DNA from: Thermocatellispora tengchongensis
Lineage (GTDB): Bacteria; Actinomycetota; Actinomycetes; Streptosporangiales; Streptosporangiaceae
DNA length: 64,000 bases
Direction: 5' to 3'
Assembly (NCBI RefSeq): GCF_014202315.1
Contig: NZ_JACHGN010000028.1
Location: 1-64,000 of the forward strand
The notes under the pieces are model-generated. The model was not told the DNA's origin. It searched no databases and worked only from the letters and a program-made list of their open reading frames with translations. Shown one piece after another: positions 44,562-54,584 of the stretch (the first letter of the stretch is position 1; each line of letters opens with the position of its first letter). The position numbers and the translations under genes were made by a program.

Positions 44562-47500
44562 GTGGACCAGGACTATCAGGGGGGTCACGACGTGGCGGCG
44601 CGCAACCCGATCGCCATCGTGGGCGTGGCCGGTCTGTTCCCGATGGCGCGGACCTACCGCGACTTCTGGCAGAACGTCGTCGACGCGGCCGACTGCATCG
44701 AGGACGTGCCCGCCTCCCGGTGGCGGATCGAGGACTACTACGACCCCGACCCCGGCGCCCCCGACAAGACCTACTGCACCCGCGGCGGCTTCGTGCCCGA
44801 TGTCGAGTTCAGCCCGCTGGAGTGGGGCCTGCCGCCGAACCAGCTCGAAGTCACCACGGTCGTGCAGATGCTCAGCCTGATGGTGGCCAGGGACCTGCTC
44901 GCCGACGCGGGCGCCACCGGTTCGAGCTGGTACGACCCCGCCCGCACCGGCGTGGTGCTGGGCGTGGCCGGCCCGACCACGCTCGCCCACCCGCTGGCCG
45001 CCCGGCTCAGCACCCCGGTGCTGAAGGCCGTGGTGCGCTCGTGCGGCCTGAGCGAGCAGGACGCCGAGGAGATCGCCGCCCGCTACGTCGAGGCGTTCCC
45101 GCCGTGGGAGGAGAACTCCTTCCCGGGGCTGCTCGGCAACGTGATCGCCGGCCGGGTGGCCAACCGGCTCGACCTCGGCGGCATGAACATGACCGTGGAC
45201 GCCGCCTGCGCCAGCAGCCTCTCGGCGGTGCACATCGCGGTGAACGAGCTGATCTCCGGCCGCGCCGACATGATGATCACCGGCGGCTGCGACACGGAGA
45301 ACTCCATCTTCGGCTACATGTGCTTCAGTAAGACGCAGGCGCTCTCGCGCTCCGGCCGCATCCGCCCGTTCGACGACGACGCCGACGGCACGCTGGTCGG
45401 CGAGGGCATCGGCATGCTCGCGCTCAAGCGCCTCGCCGACGCCGAACGCGACGGCGACCGCGTGTACGCCGTGATCCGCGGCATCGGCGCCTCCAGCGAC
45501 GGCCGCTACAAGAGCATCTACGCGCCCCGGGCGGAGGGACAGGCGCTCGCGCTGCGCCGCGCGTACCAGGACGCCGGTGTCTCGCCCGCCTCGATCGGCC
45601 TGTTCGAGGCCCACGCGACCGGTACGCGCGTCGGCGACCGGACCGAGCTGACCGCGCTGGACGAGCTGCTGCGCGAGGCCACGAGCGAGAAGCGGTTCGC
45701 CGCGATCGGCAGCGTGAAGTCGCAGATCGGGCACACCAAGGGCGCCGCCGGCGCCGCCGGGCTGATCAAGCTGGCGCTCTCGCTCTACCACAAGACCCTG
45801 CCCCCGACGATCAACGTCGAGCGCCCGAACACCACCGTGGACTTCGCCAACGCCGGCTTCTACATCAACGCCACCACCCGCCCGTGGATCGCCGACCCGC
45901 GCCGCCCGGTGCGCCGGGCCGCCGCCTCGGCGATGGGCTTCGGCGGCACGAACTTCCACGTGGTGGTGGAGGAGGCGAGCGCCGACCGGGCCGCGATCCG
46001 CACCCACCACCGCACCGCCAAGGCGTACGTGTGGCACGCCCCCGACCCGGAGGCACTGCTCGGCCTGCTCCGCTCCGGCGCCGAGCCCGCGTCCGGCCCG
46101 ATCCCGCAGGACCACGCCCGCATCGGCTTCGCCGCCGCCGGGGACGAGGACGCGCTGCTGGCCGTGGCCATCGAACGGCTCGCCGCCGACCGGGAGTCGC
46201 CGGCGTGGTCGCACCCGGCCGGGGTCCACTACCGCCGCCGCGCGGTCGCCGGTCTGAAGGTCGGCGCCCTGTTCGCCGGTCAGGGCAGCCAGTACGTCGA
46301 CATGGGCCTGACCACCGTGCTGAACAACCCCCTGGTCGGCACGGCCTTCGACGAGGCCAACGCCGCCTTCGCGGGCGCGGAGCGCACCCTGGCCGAGGTC
46401 GTCTACCCGCCCGCGTCCTTCGACGGCGAGACCCGCGCCGACCGCGAGTCGGTGCTGCGCCGCACCGAGTACGCCCAGCCCGGCATCGGCGCGCTGTCCG
46501 CCGGGCAGTACCGGTTCCTGACCGCCCTCGGCCTGGAGTGCGCGGCCTTCCTCGGCCACAGCTTCGGCGAGCTGACCGCGCTGTGGGCGGCCGGATCGCT
46601 CGGCGACGACGCCTTCTTCGCCCTGGCGCGGGCGCGCGGCCAGGCCATGGAGTCGCCGCCCGGCGAGGTGGACGCGGGCACGATGCTCGCCGTCGAGGCC
46701 GGGCCCGAGGCCGTCGCCGAGCTGCTGCGCGACCACCCCGAGGTGTCCATCTGCAACCACAACGCCCCCGACCAGGTCGTGGTGGGCGGCGCGACCCTCG
46801 CCGTGGTCGAGGTGGCCGCGACGTGCAAGCGGCGGGGCATCGAGGCCCGTCCGCTGCCGGTGGCCGCCGCCTTCCACACCGAGCGCGTCGGGCACGCGGT
46901 CGCCGCCTTCCGCGAGGCCCTGGCCGAAGTGGACGTACGCGCGCCGCGCGCCCCCGTCTTCGCCAACACCGCCGGCGCCGCGTACGGCGACGACATCGAG
47001 GCCAACCGCGACACCCTGGCCGAGCAACTGCGCCGGCCGGTCGAGTTCGTGGCCGGGCTGCGCGCGATGCGCGACGCCGGGTGCAACGTCCTGGTCGAGT
47101 TCGGCCCTCGGCAGACCCTCTCCCGCCTCGCCGCCCGCACCCTGGGCGAGGACCCCGAGGCGGGGGGCGTACTCGCGATCCCGTGTGACCTCGGCCCCAA
47201 GGTGGACGGCGACCTGGCGCTCCGGCGCGCCGCGGTGCGGCTCGCGGTGGCGGGCGCGCCGGTGAGCGACATCAACCGCTTCGACGCGCCCCCGCTGCCC
47301 GAGACGCCCGCCACCGGCATGACCGTCACGCTGAACGGCCGCGACTACGTGCCGCCCGCCCGCCAGGCCGCCGCCGAGGCCGCCCTGGACGGCTCCTACC
47401 AGGTCCACACGACCGCGCCCGCGGCGGCCCCCGTCCCGTACGCGCCGCCCGCGGCGGCCCCCGTCCCGTACGCGCCCCCGGCTCCGGCCCCGGAGCCTTC

Positions 47501-50500
47501 CACCCCCTTCGGCGACATCGCGGCCCGGCACCTCGACCTGCACACCCGCTACGTCGAGGGCCAGCTCCGCGTGGCCGACGGCCTGGTGGACGCCCTGCGC
47601 CGCGGCGACGGCACCACCCCGCAGGCCGCCATCGAGGCCATCACCGGCCAGAGCCTGGCCATCGGCGACGCCCACGTCCGCGTCAACCAGATCCTCGCCT
47701 CCCTGGCCGAACTCGAACTCACCGGCCGCGCCACGGGCACGGACCCCACCGCCACGCTCACCCTCCCCGGCACCCCGGTCGGCCTCGACACGCCGCCCGG
47801 CGCGATCGGGACCGGAAACGGGGCCCCGGCCGGCGCGATCGGCGCCGCCGATGCGAACGGGGCGGGTGCCCAGGGCGCGCTCGGCACGTTGCCGCCGATC
47901 GCCGCCCCGCCCACCACTCCCGCCGACACCCCGTCCGTCACTTCCTCCGGCCCGAACCCGCAGGAGGTGTCCGCCGCCCTGCTGTCGATCGTCGCCGAGA
48001 AGACGGGTTACCCCGCCGATCTGGTGGATGTGTCGATGGATCTTGAGGCGGATCTGGGGGTGGATTCGATCAAGCGGGTGCAGATTCTGGGGGCGTTGCG
48101 TGATGCGTTCCCGGGTCTGCCGGTGGTGGCTCCGGAGCAGCTCGGTGAGCTGCACACCCTGACCGACGTCGTCGCGTTCGTGACGGCCGAGGAGGCCGCC
48201 GAGGGAACCGCCCCCGCCTCTGCCTCCTCCGGCCCGAATCCGGACGAGGTGTCGGCCGCCCTGCTGTCGATCGTCGCGGAGAAGACGGGTTATCCGGCTG
48301 ATCTGGTGGATGTGTCGATGGATCTTGAGGCGGATCTGGGGGTGGATTCGATCAAGCGGGTGCAGATTCTGGGGGCGTTGCGTGATGCGTTCCCGGGTCT
48401 GCCGGTGGTGGCTCCGGAGCAGCTCGGTGAGCTGCACACCCTCGCCGACGTCATCGCCTTCGTGACCGGCGGCACGGGCGCTCCCGTGGAGACCCGGGAG
48501 GTTTCCGGCTCCCGGATCGGCCGGGCGCGGCTGGAGCTGGTGCCGCTGCCCGATGTGGACGAGCTGCGCGACGCGTACGCGGCCGAGCCGGTCGCGTTCG
48601 TCGCCGGGCCCGACCCCGACGGCTACGCCGACGCCCTCGAAGGCGCGGGGTGGCGGGTCGTGCGGGCCGGCGCCGACCTGGCCGCGTGGGGCGCGGAAGA
48701 GGGCGCCCCCGCCCCGCTGCCCGAGCGGATCGACCTGTGCCTGGCGGTCCTGCCCTCGGGCGGCGACTGGGACGCCAACGTACGCACCCTCGCCGGCGTC
48801 CTGTTCCTCGCCCAGCGCACCGCGCCCGTGCTCGCCGCCACGGCGGGCCGGCACGGCGCGCGGGCCGCGTTCGTCACGGTGACCCGGCTCGACGGCGCGC
48901 TGGGCCACCGTGGCGACGCGGACCCGGCGGACGCGCTGCTGGGCGGCGTCGCCGGGCTGGTCAAGACGCTCCGCCACGAGGAGCCCGCGATCTTCGCCCG
49001 CGCGCTCGACCTCGCGCCCGCGCTGCCCGACGCCGCCGCCCGGCTCCTGGCCGAGCTGGCGGACGCGGACGCCGGCACCGCCGAGGTCGGCGTGGACGCC
49101 GACGGCCGCCGCCGGACCACCGCGTTCGCAGCGCAGGAGGACGAGGCCGAGACCGAGGCGGGCTCGCCCGACATCGCGGACGACGACGTGATCGTGGTCA
49201 CCGGCGGGGCGAGGGGCGTGACGGCCGCCTGCGTGCGCGCGCTGGCCGCCGCCTCCGGGCGCGGGGAGTTCCTGCTGCTCGGCCGCACCGAGGCCGGCGA
49301 GCCGCCCGCCTGGGCCGCCGGGCTCCCGCAGGACGAGCTGAAGGCCCGCCTGATCGAGCACATGCGCGCCGAGACCGCCGAGATCACCCCGCGCGAGGTC
49401 GATCGGCGGTTCCGGGAGCTGCTGGCCCGGCGGGAGATCGCCGAGACGCTGGAGGCGGTCGCCGCCACCGGCGCGCGGGCCCGCTACATCCCGGTGGACG
49501 TCACCGACCCCGCCGCCGTCCGCGCCGCCCTGGCCGAGCACGCCCCGCGCGTGACCGGCGTGGTGCACGGCGCGGGCGCGCTCGCGGACGCCCGACTGGC
49601 GGACAAGACGCCCGCCGCCGTGCGTACCGTGCTCGGGCCCAAGCTGGACGGGCTGCGCGCGGTGCTGGACGCGCTCGACGCCGGGGAGCGGCTGCGCCAC
49701 CTGGTGCTGTTCGCCTCGGTGGCCGGTGTGTACGGCAACGCCGGGCAGGCCGACTACGCGATGGCCAACCAGGCGCTCGGCAGGCTGGCCGCGTCCTGGA
49801 AGCGGAACGTCCCCGCGAGCCGGGTCACGGCCATCGACTGGGGCGCCTGGGACGGCGGCATGGTCACCCCCGAGCTGCGCGAGGTGTTCCGGGCGCGCGG
49901 CGTCGCGCTGCTGCCGCAGGAGACCGGGGCCGCGATGTTCGCCGCGCAGTTCGGCCCGTCGCGCCGCGACGACGTGGAGGTGCTGGCCGGCCCGGCCGAG
50001 GCCCTGGCGGGCGCCCCCGCCGTACGGCCGAGCCCGGCGCTGGCCGCCCGCCGCGACCTGTCCGGCCTGGGCGAGGAGCCGGTCATCGACGCCCACCGCA
50101 TCGGCGAGCACCCGGTGCTGCCCGCCTCGGCCGCGCTCGGCTGGCTGGCCGGCACGCTGGAGCGGGCGAACCCGGGCCTGCGCGTGGTCGAGGTGCGCCG
50201 GTTCGACGTGCAGTCCGGCGTCGTGGTGGACGGCGAGCAGGAGCGGCGGCCGTACTGGGTCACCGCCGAGCCCGGCGCGCTCGACGCGGACGGCCGGCTG
50301 GTGATCGATGCGGCGATCGTCTCCGGGCTCGACGGCGCGCGGCGCTCGCACTACCGGGGCACCTTCGCGCTGGCCGCCGGCACGGCGCCCGCGCCCTCGC
50401 CGCTGCGCCTGCCCCCCACCGGGCAGGGGCCGGAGAACGGGCTGCGCGCGTACGCCGACGCCGACCTGTTCCACGGCCCGGTGCTCCAGGGCGTGCGCAG

Positions 50501-50918
50501 GCTGCTCGAACGCGAGCCGCGCAGACTGGTCGCCGAGTGCCGCATCGCCGATGAGCCGCTGGCACGCGGCGCGTACGCGGCGGCGCTGCACAGCCCGGTC
50601 CTCGCGGACGTGGTGCTCCAGGCGGCGGCCGTGCTGGGCGTGTGGTTCCTGGACGCGGGCTGCCTGCCGCTGGCGGTCGCCCGCTGGGAGTACTTCGCCC
50701 CGCTGCCCGCCGACGCGCCGTACGTCACCGTGGTCGAGAACCTGCGCGAGACGCCCATGACCGTCACCGTGGACGTCACCGTCTGCGCCGAGGACGGCAG
50801 CGTGCTCCAGCGCCTCACCGGCGTCACGGTGGTCGCCACCCCCGACATGCGGGCCAAGTTCGCCCAGGCGGTACGCGACCGCGAGGCGGGCGCCGTGAGC
50901 ATGGAGGCGGCCCGATGA
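44562..50918 (+). CDS. PUFA-synthase-like multidomain polyketide/fatty acid synthase, KS-AT-ACP-ACP-KR-DH
   Basis: 2118 aa from GTG 44562 (GGAAGGA upstream); ATG 44526 is an unsupported alternative. KS (~20-470): Cys216 in DAACASS, His351 in EAHATGT, His391 in IGHTKG. AT (~565-880): GHSFGE with Ser667 and His772. A Pro/Ala linker follows. Two ACPs each carry LGVDSIKRVQ (Ser1169, Ser1263). KR (~1540-1800): TGGARGVT and Tyr1732. C-terminal PKS-type DH (~1835-2090): GEHPVLPAS with His1850 and Asp2016. This is PfaA/HglE order, iteratively building a lipid chain. It has two ACPs where marine PfaA has five or more. No ER, TE or PPTase domain. It is followed by PfaC-DH and PfaD partners. Confidence 0.92.
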   Translation: MDQDYQGGHDVAARNPIAIVGVAGLFPMARTYRDFWQNVVDAADCIEDVPASRWRIEDYYDPDPGAPDKTYCTRGGFVPDVEFSPLEWGLPPNQLEVTTVVQMLSLMVARDLLADAGATGSSWYDPARTGVVLGVAGPTTLAHPLAARLSTPVLKAVVRSCGLSEQDAEEIAARYVEAFPPWEENSFPGLLGNVIAGRVANRLDLGGMNMTVDAACASSLSAVHIAVNELISGRADMMITGGCDTENSIFGYMCFSKTQALSRSGRIRPFDDDADGTLVGEGIGMLALKRLADAERDGDRVYAVIRGIGASSDGRYKSIYAPRAEGQALALRRAYQDAGVSPASIGLFEAHATGTRVGDRTELTALDELLREATSEKRFAAIGSVKSQIGHTKGAAGAAGLIKLALSLYHKTLPPTINVERPNTTVDFANAGFYINATTRPWIADPRRPVRRAAASAMGFGGTNFHVVVEEASADRAAIRTHHRTAKAYVWHAPDPEALLGLLRSGAEPASGPIPQDHARIGFAAAGDEDALLAVAIERLAADRESPAWSHPAGVHYRRRAVAGLKVGALFAGQGSQYVDMGLTTVLNNPLVGTAFDEANAAFAGAERTLAEVVYPPASFDGETRADRESVLRRTEYAQPGIGALSAGQYRFLTALGLECAAFLGHSFGELTALWAAGSLGDDAFFALARARGQAMESPPGEVDAGTMLAVEAGPEAVAELLRDHPEVSICNHNAPDQVVVGGATLAVVEVAATCKRRGIEARPLPVAAAFHTERVGHAVAAFREALAEVDVRAPRAPVFANTAGAAYGDDIEANRDTLAEQLRRPVEFVAGLRAMRDAGCNVLVEFGPRQTLSRLAARTLGEDPEAGGVLAIPCDLGPKVDGDLALRRAAVRLAVAGAPVSDINRFDAPPLPETPATGMTVTLNGRDYVPPARQAAAEAALDGSYQVHTTAPAAAPVPYAPPAAAPVPYAPPAPAPEPSTPFGDIAARHLDLHTRYVEGQLRVADGLVDALRRGDGTTPQAAIEAITGQSLAIGDAHVRVNQILASLAELELTGRATGTDPTATLTLPGTPVGLDTPPGAIGTGNGAPAGAIGAADANGAGAQGALGTLPPIAAPPTTPADTPSVTSSGPNPQEVSAALLSIVAEKTGYPADLVDVSMDLEADLGVDSIKRVQILGALRDAFPGLPVVAPEQLGELHTLTDVVAFVTAEEAAEGTAPASASSGPNPDEVSAALLSIVAEKTGYPADLVDVSMDLEADLGVDSIKRVQILGALRDAFPGLPVVAPEQLGELHTLADVIAFVTGGTGAPVETREVSGSRIGRARLELVPLPDVDELRDAYAAEPVAFVAGPDPDGYADALEGAGWRVVRAGADLAAWGAEEGAPAPLPERIDLCLAVLPSGGDWDANVRTLAGVLFLAQRTAPVLAATAGRHGARAAFVTVTRLDGALGHRGDADPADALLGGVAGLVKTLRHEEPAIFARALDLAPALPDAAARLLAELADADAGTAEVGVDADGRRRTTAFAAQEDEAETEAGSPDIADDDVIVVTGGARGVTAACVRALAAASGRGEFLLLGRTEAGEPPAWAAGLPQDELKARLIEHMRAETAEITPREVDRRFRELLARREIAETLEAVAATGARARYIPVDVTDPAAVRAALAEHAPRVTGVVHGAGALADARLADKTPAAVRTVLGPKLDGLRAVLDALDAGERLRHLVLFASVAGVYGNAGQADYAMANQALGRLAASWKRNVPASRVTAIDWGAWDGGMVTPELREVFRARGVALLPQETGAAMFAAQFGPSRRDDVEVLAGPAEALAGAPAVRPSPALAARRDLSGLGEEPVIDAHRIGEHPVLPASAALGWLAGTLERANPGLRVVEVRRFDVQSGVVVDGEQERRPYWVTAEPGALDADGRLVIDAAIVSGLDGARRSHYRGTFALAAGTAPAPSPLRLPPTGQGPENGLRAYADADLFHGPVLQGVRRLLEREPRRLVAECRIADEPLARGAYAAALHSPVLADVVLQAAAVLGVWFLDAGCLPLAVARWEYFAPLPADAPYVTVVENLRETPMTVTVDVTVCAEDGSVLQRLTGVTVVATPDMRAKFAQAVRDREAGAVSMEAAR
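48018..48442 (+). repeat. Identical 143-bp blocks in the two ACP domains
   Basis: Bases 48018-48160 and 48300-48442 are identical over 143 bp, 282 bp apart, while flanking ACP sequence differs at synonymous sites. The blocks use T-ending codons (GAT, CTT, ATT) that are rare around them. This suggests recent duplication or gene conversion. Confidence 0.85.
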
Positions 50919-52996
50919 CCGCGACGTACGACGACGAGCTGCTCGGCTTCGACGGCGAGGCGTTCGACCCGCTGCTCCCGGCCGCCGTGCCGACGCCCCC
51001 CGCCGCCCTCGCGCTCCTCCCCGGCACCGCCACGACGGCCGTCGCCCCCGCGCCCCTCCCCGGGGGCGCGGACCCGGCCGCGCGGCTGGCCCGCCGGATC
51101 AGGGAGAGCGTGGTGGCCGCGCACGCCTCGGCGCTCGCCGCCCAGGAGGCGCTGCAGCGCCTCGGCCTGGCCCGCCTGGGCGGGCCCCCGCTGCCCGCGC
51201 CCCAGACCCCGCACCAAACCCCGACCCCAGCCCCGGCCCCGCCACAGCACCGTGTGGTGCGGGAGCTGCCCGAGCCGGCCACCACCGAGGGCGCGTTCAA
51301 GCCCCTCGCCCGTACGCCCGTCGCCCGCCTCACCGCCGCCGACCTGAACCGGCTGCGGGCCGGGGACATCGCCGGAGTGTTCGGCCCGGCCTACGACCAG
51401 CGCGGCGACAACCCCGAGATCCGCCTCGCCGCGGCCGGGGACGGCGCGCTCACCGAGGTGACGCGCATCGCCCGGCGTACCGGGCGGTGGAACCACGGCG
51501 TGCTGACCGGACGCTGCGCGCTCACCGGCCCCGGCGGGGTGACGCGGGCGGTCGAGCAGGCCGCCCAGGTGCTCGCGCTCTACCTCGGCCTGCACCTGTG
51601 CTTCGCCGACGCCGCGTTCACCACCGACCCCGGGGACACCGAACTCGACGGCGCGATGCCGGAGGACTGCGAGCTGTCGGCGGACATCTCCGCCGTGGAC
51701 ATGATCCCGCGCCCGTGGCTCACCGTGGAGGCCGAGCTGCGGGCCGGGGAGCGGGTCGTGGCCCGCGTGCACGGGCTGCGGGTCGAGGTGCGGGAGCGGC
51801 CGGGCGTGCCGATCGGGCCGGAGGAGGGCGGCATCGTGCCGCGCTTCCTCGGCCGCCGCAACGCCGAGGGCGAGCCCGCCATGCTGGGCGAGTTCCACAT
51901 GATCCACAGCTCGCGCGGGGACCTCGCGGTGACGCTGGGCCCCGAGTTCGCCCGGACCAACGGCCGCCGCGCCACCCGGATGCCCTGCGAGGGCCTGAGG
52001 CTGTGCGACCGGCTGATGCGGGTCGAGGGCGCGCGGCACGAACTGGGCGGCGGGGCGAAGGGCTGGTCGGAGTACGACGCGCACGCCGACTCCTGGTACT
52101 TCCTGGAGTCGGCCAACGCCTCCATGCCCAACGTGATCTACATGGAGACCTCGCTGCAGTCGGCGCTGCTGCTCGGCTACTACCTGGGAGCCACGCTCAC
52201 CGACCCGGGCGAGGACTACAGCCTGCGCAACCTCGACGGCACCGCGACCGTGCTGCGCGAGGTGGACCTGCGCGACAAGACGATCAAGCAGACGTCCGAG
52301 CTGCTGAGCACCAGCGTGCTCAGCGGGGCGGTGCTGCAGAGCTTCGCCTACGAGCTCAGCGTGGACGGCGAGCCGTTCTACCGCGGCGAGTCGCTGTTCG
52401 GGTTCTTCAACGAGCAGGCCCTGGCCAACCAGACCGGCCTGGACGGCGGCGCGTACGTGCCGACGTGGCTGGAGCGCCAGGACCCCCGGCCGCAGGTGCG
52501 GGTGATCGAGGCCGGGCGGCGCGCCCCCGGCGGCCCCCGCGCCGCGACCGGGCACATGCGGCTGCTGGACGAGGTGCAGGTCGTGGACGGCGGCGGCGAG
52601 TACGGCCGCGGCTACCTGCGCGCCGTGCGCCCGATCGCCGAGTCCGACTGGTACTTCCGCCGCCACTTCCACCTCGACCCGGTCATGCCCGGCTCGCTCG
52701 GCGTCGAGGCGGTGATCCAGGCCATGCAGGAGTGGCTGGTGGACTCGGGCCTGGGCGACCACCTGGCCGCGCCGGAGTTCGTGCTGCCGGCCGGGCTGCC
52801 GATGACGTGGCGGTACCGGGGCCAGATCCTGGCCGCCGACCGCGAGATGACGCTCGACGTGCACATCAAGGACGTGGTGCGCGAGGAGGACCGGGTGCGC
52901 GTGGTCGCCGACGCGAACGTGTGGAAGCCCGGCCTGCGGATCTACCACATCCAGGACGTGGGCGTGGAGCTGCGCGAAGGAGACGTGAGGTCATGA
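50915..52996 (+). CDS. Free-standing PfaC-type dehydratase protein (FabA-like hot-dogs)
   Basis: 693 aa, overlapping the synthase by ATGA. It corresponds to the C-terminal dehydratase half of PfaC; the KS and chain-length-factor half is absent. After a Pro/Ala-rich ~130-residue N-terminus come hot-dog units. The last has the FabA signature [17 protein letters not shown] (His584, with Glu598 at the acidic position). A middle unit includes [20 protein letters not shown]. These remove water from 3-hydroxyacyl-ACP, possibly with isomerisation, and supply the double bonds in trans. Confidence 0.85.
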   Translation: MTATYDDELLGFDGEAFDPLLPAAVPTPPAALALLPGTATTAVAPAPLPGGADPAARLARRIRESVVAAHASALAAQEALQRLGLARLGGPPLPAPQTPHQTPTPAPAPPQHRVVRELPEPATTEGAFKPLARTPVARLTAADLNRLRAGDIAGVFGPAYDQRGDNPEIRLAAAGDGALTEVTRIARRTGRWNHGVLTGRCALTGPGGVTRAVEQAAQVLALYLGLHLCFADAAFTTDPGDTELDGAMPEDCELSADISAVDMIPRPWLTVEAELRAGERVVARVHGLRVEVRERPGVPIGPEEGGIVPRFLGRRNAEGEPAMLGEFHMIHSSRGDLAVTLGPEFARTNGRRATRMPCEGLRLCDRLMRVEGARHELGGGAKGWSEYDAHADSWYFLESANASMPNVIYMETSLQSALLLGYYLGATLTDPGEDYSLRNLDGTATVLREVDLRDKTIKQTSELLSTSVLSGAVLQSFAYELSVDGEPFYRGESLFGFFNEQALANQTGLDGGAYVPTWLERQDPRPQVRVIEAGRRAPGGPRAATGHMRLLDEVQVVDGGGEYGRGYLRAVRPIAESDWYFRRHFHLDPVMPGSLGVEAVIQAMQEWLVDSGLGDHLAAPEFVLPAGLPMTWRYRGQILAADREMTLDVHIKDVVREEDRVRVVADANVWKPGLRIYHIQDVGVELREGDVRS

Positions 52997-54564
52997 CGGT
53001 CCTCGAAGCCGCCGGCCGGCTCGCCCGCACCGCGGAGGAGGTGTACGCGGTCCTCGCCGACCTCGACCGGCCGGTGTACGTCGTCGAGCGCGACGGGGCC
53101 ACCGGGCTCACCGGCGACGAGCGGATCGCCCGCGCGCCGGGCGGGCGGGTCCTCGCCGCCGCGCCGCCGACCGGGCCCGACCGGCTGGGGTCGGCGGAGT
53201 TCCGGCGCGACCACGGGGTGCGGCAGGCGTACATGTCGGGGGCGATGGCCAACGGCATCGCCTCCGAGCGGCTGGTCGTGGCCATGGCGCGGGCCGGGTA
53301 CCTGGCCTCGTACGGCGCGGCGTCGTCGGTGCCGGACGCGGTGGACGCGGCGCTGGCCGCGATCAGCAGGCAGGTGGGCGGCGCGCCGTACGCGTGCAAC
53401 CTGATCCACAGCCCCAGCGAGCCCGCGCTGGAGCGCTCCACCGTGGACCTGTGCCTGCGGCACCGGGTGCCGTGCGTCGAGGCGTCGGCGTTCCTGGACC
53501 TGACCCCGCAGATCGTGCGCTACCGGGCGAGCGGGCTGACCCGCGCCGCCGACGGGTCGGTGCGGGCCGGGCACCGCGTGATCGCCAAGGTGTCGCGGGC
53601 CGAGGTCGCCGAGCGGTTCATCCGGCCCGCCCCGGAGCCGATCCTGCGCGAGCTGGTCGCGGCGGGCGACATCACCGCCGAGCAGGCGGAACTCGCGCGC
53701 TCGGCGCCGATGGCCGACGACATCACCGCCGAGGCCGACTCCGGCGGGCACACCGACCGCCGCCCGCTCACGGTGCTGCTGGGCGAACTGCTGCGCGTAC
53801 GCGACGGGCTCCAGGCCGAGCTGCGCTACCCGCGCCTGGTCCGGGTCGGCGCGGCGGGCGGCATCGGCACCCCGGACGCCGCCTTCGCCGCGTTCGCGCT
53901 CGGCGCGGCGTACGTCGTCACCGGCTCGATCAACCAGGCGGCGGTGGAGTCCGGGCAGTCGGAGCCGGTCAAGCGCCTGCTCGCGGGGGCGGGGGTGGCC
54001 GACTGCGAGATGGCCCCGTCCTCGGACATGTTCGAGATGGGCGTGGACGTGCAGGTGCTCAAGCGCGGCACCATGTTCCCCGGCCGGGCCAAGAAGCTGT
54101 ACGAGCTGTACCGCCGCTACGACGGCATCGACGCGATCCCGCCGGCCCAGCGCGCCGAGCTGGAGGAGAAGATCTTCCGCCGCCCGCTCGCCGACGTGTG
54201 GGCCGACACGGTGGCCTACTTCCGCGAGCGCGACCCGGCCCAGATCGAGCGCGCCGAGGGCGACGAGAAACGGCGCATGGCCCTGGTGTTCCGCTGGTAC
54301 CTGGGCCTGTCGTCGCGGTGGAGCATGTCCGGCGACCCGGGCCGGGCCCCCGACTACCAGATCTGGTGCGGCCCCGCGATGGGCGCGTTCAACGCCTGGG
54401 CGGCAGGCACGTATCTGGCCCCGGTGGAGAACCGCGAGGTGGCCGGCATCGCCGCGCACATCATGCGCGGCGCGGCCTTCACCGGCCGCGTCGCCACCCT
54501 CCGCTTCGCCGGCGTACGCCTGCCCTCCCGAGCCACCGCCTACCGCCCCGCCCCGGCCGCCTGA
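52993..54564 (+). CDS. PfaD-type trans enoyl reductase
   Basis: 523 aa, coupled by ATGA to the dehydratase gene. The TIM-barrel flavin fold of the nitronate monooxygenase family is seen: [20 protein letters not shown], then [20 protein letters not shown] and the phosphate-binding [16 protein letters not shown]. The C-terminal domain ([18 protein letters not shown]) is the PfaD-specific part. It reduces selected enoyl-ACP double bonds; which cycles it acts in determines unsaturation. Confidence 0.9.
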   Translation: MTVLEAAGRLARTAEEVYAVLADLDRPVYVVERDGATGLTGDERIARAPGGRVLAAAPPTGPDRLGSAEFRRDHGVRQAYMSGAMANGIASERLVVAMARAGYLASYGAASSVPDAVDAALAAISRQVGGAPYACNLIHSPSEPALERSTVDLCLRHRVPCVEASAFLDLTPQIVRYRASGLTRAADGSVRAGHRVIAKVSRAEVAERFIRPAPEPILRELVAAGDITAEQAELARSAPMADDITAEADSGGHTDRRPLTVLLGELLRVRDGLQAELRYPRLVRVGAAGGIGTPDAAFAAFALGAAYVVTGSINQAAVESGQSEPVKRLLAGAGVADCEMAPSSDMFEMGVDVQVLKRGTMFPGRAKKLYELYRRYDGIDAIPPAQRAELEEKIFRRPLADVWADTVAYFRERDPAQIERAEGDEKRRMALVFRWYLGLSSRWSMSGDPGRAPDYQIWCGPAMGAFNAWAAGTYLAPVENREVAGIAAHIMRGAAFTGRVATLRFAGVRLPSRATAYRPAPAA

Positions 54565-54584
54565 GCCTCAAAGGAGAACCACCC

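Noticed and set aside
44376-50591. A 2071-codon open frame on the minus strand opposite the big synthase
   Set aside because: It is a shadow created by high third-position G+C. Its translation is His/Arg/Gly/Val-rich with no domain, while the plus strand carries intact KS, AT, ACP, KR and DH motifs.
44562-54564. Enediyne polyketide synthase
   Set aside because: Enediyne PKSs have a single ACP and an integral C-terminal PPTase domain. Here there are tandem ACPs, no PPTase domain, and PfaC-DH and PfaD partners.
44562-54564. A classical EPA/DHA synthase
   Set aside because: KS-CLF, extra ACPs and PfaE are absent, so production of EPA or DHA is not supported by the window.
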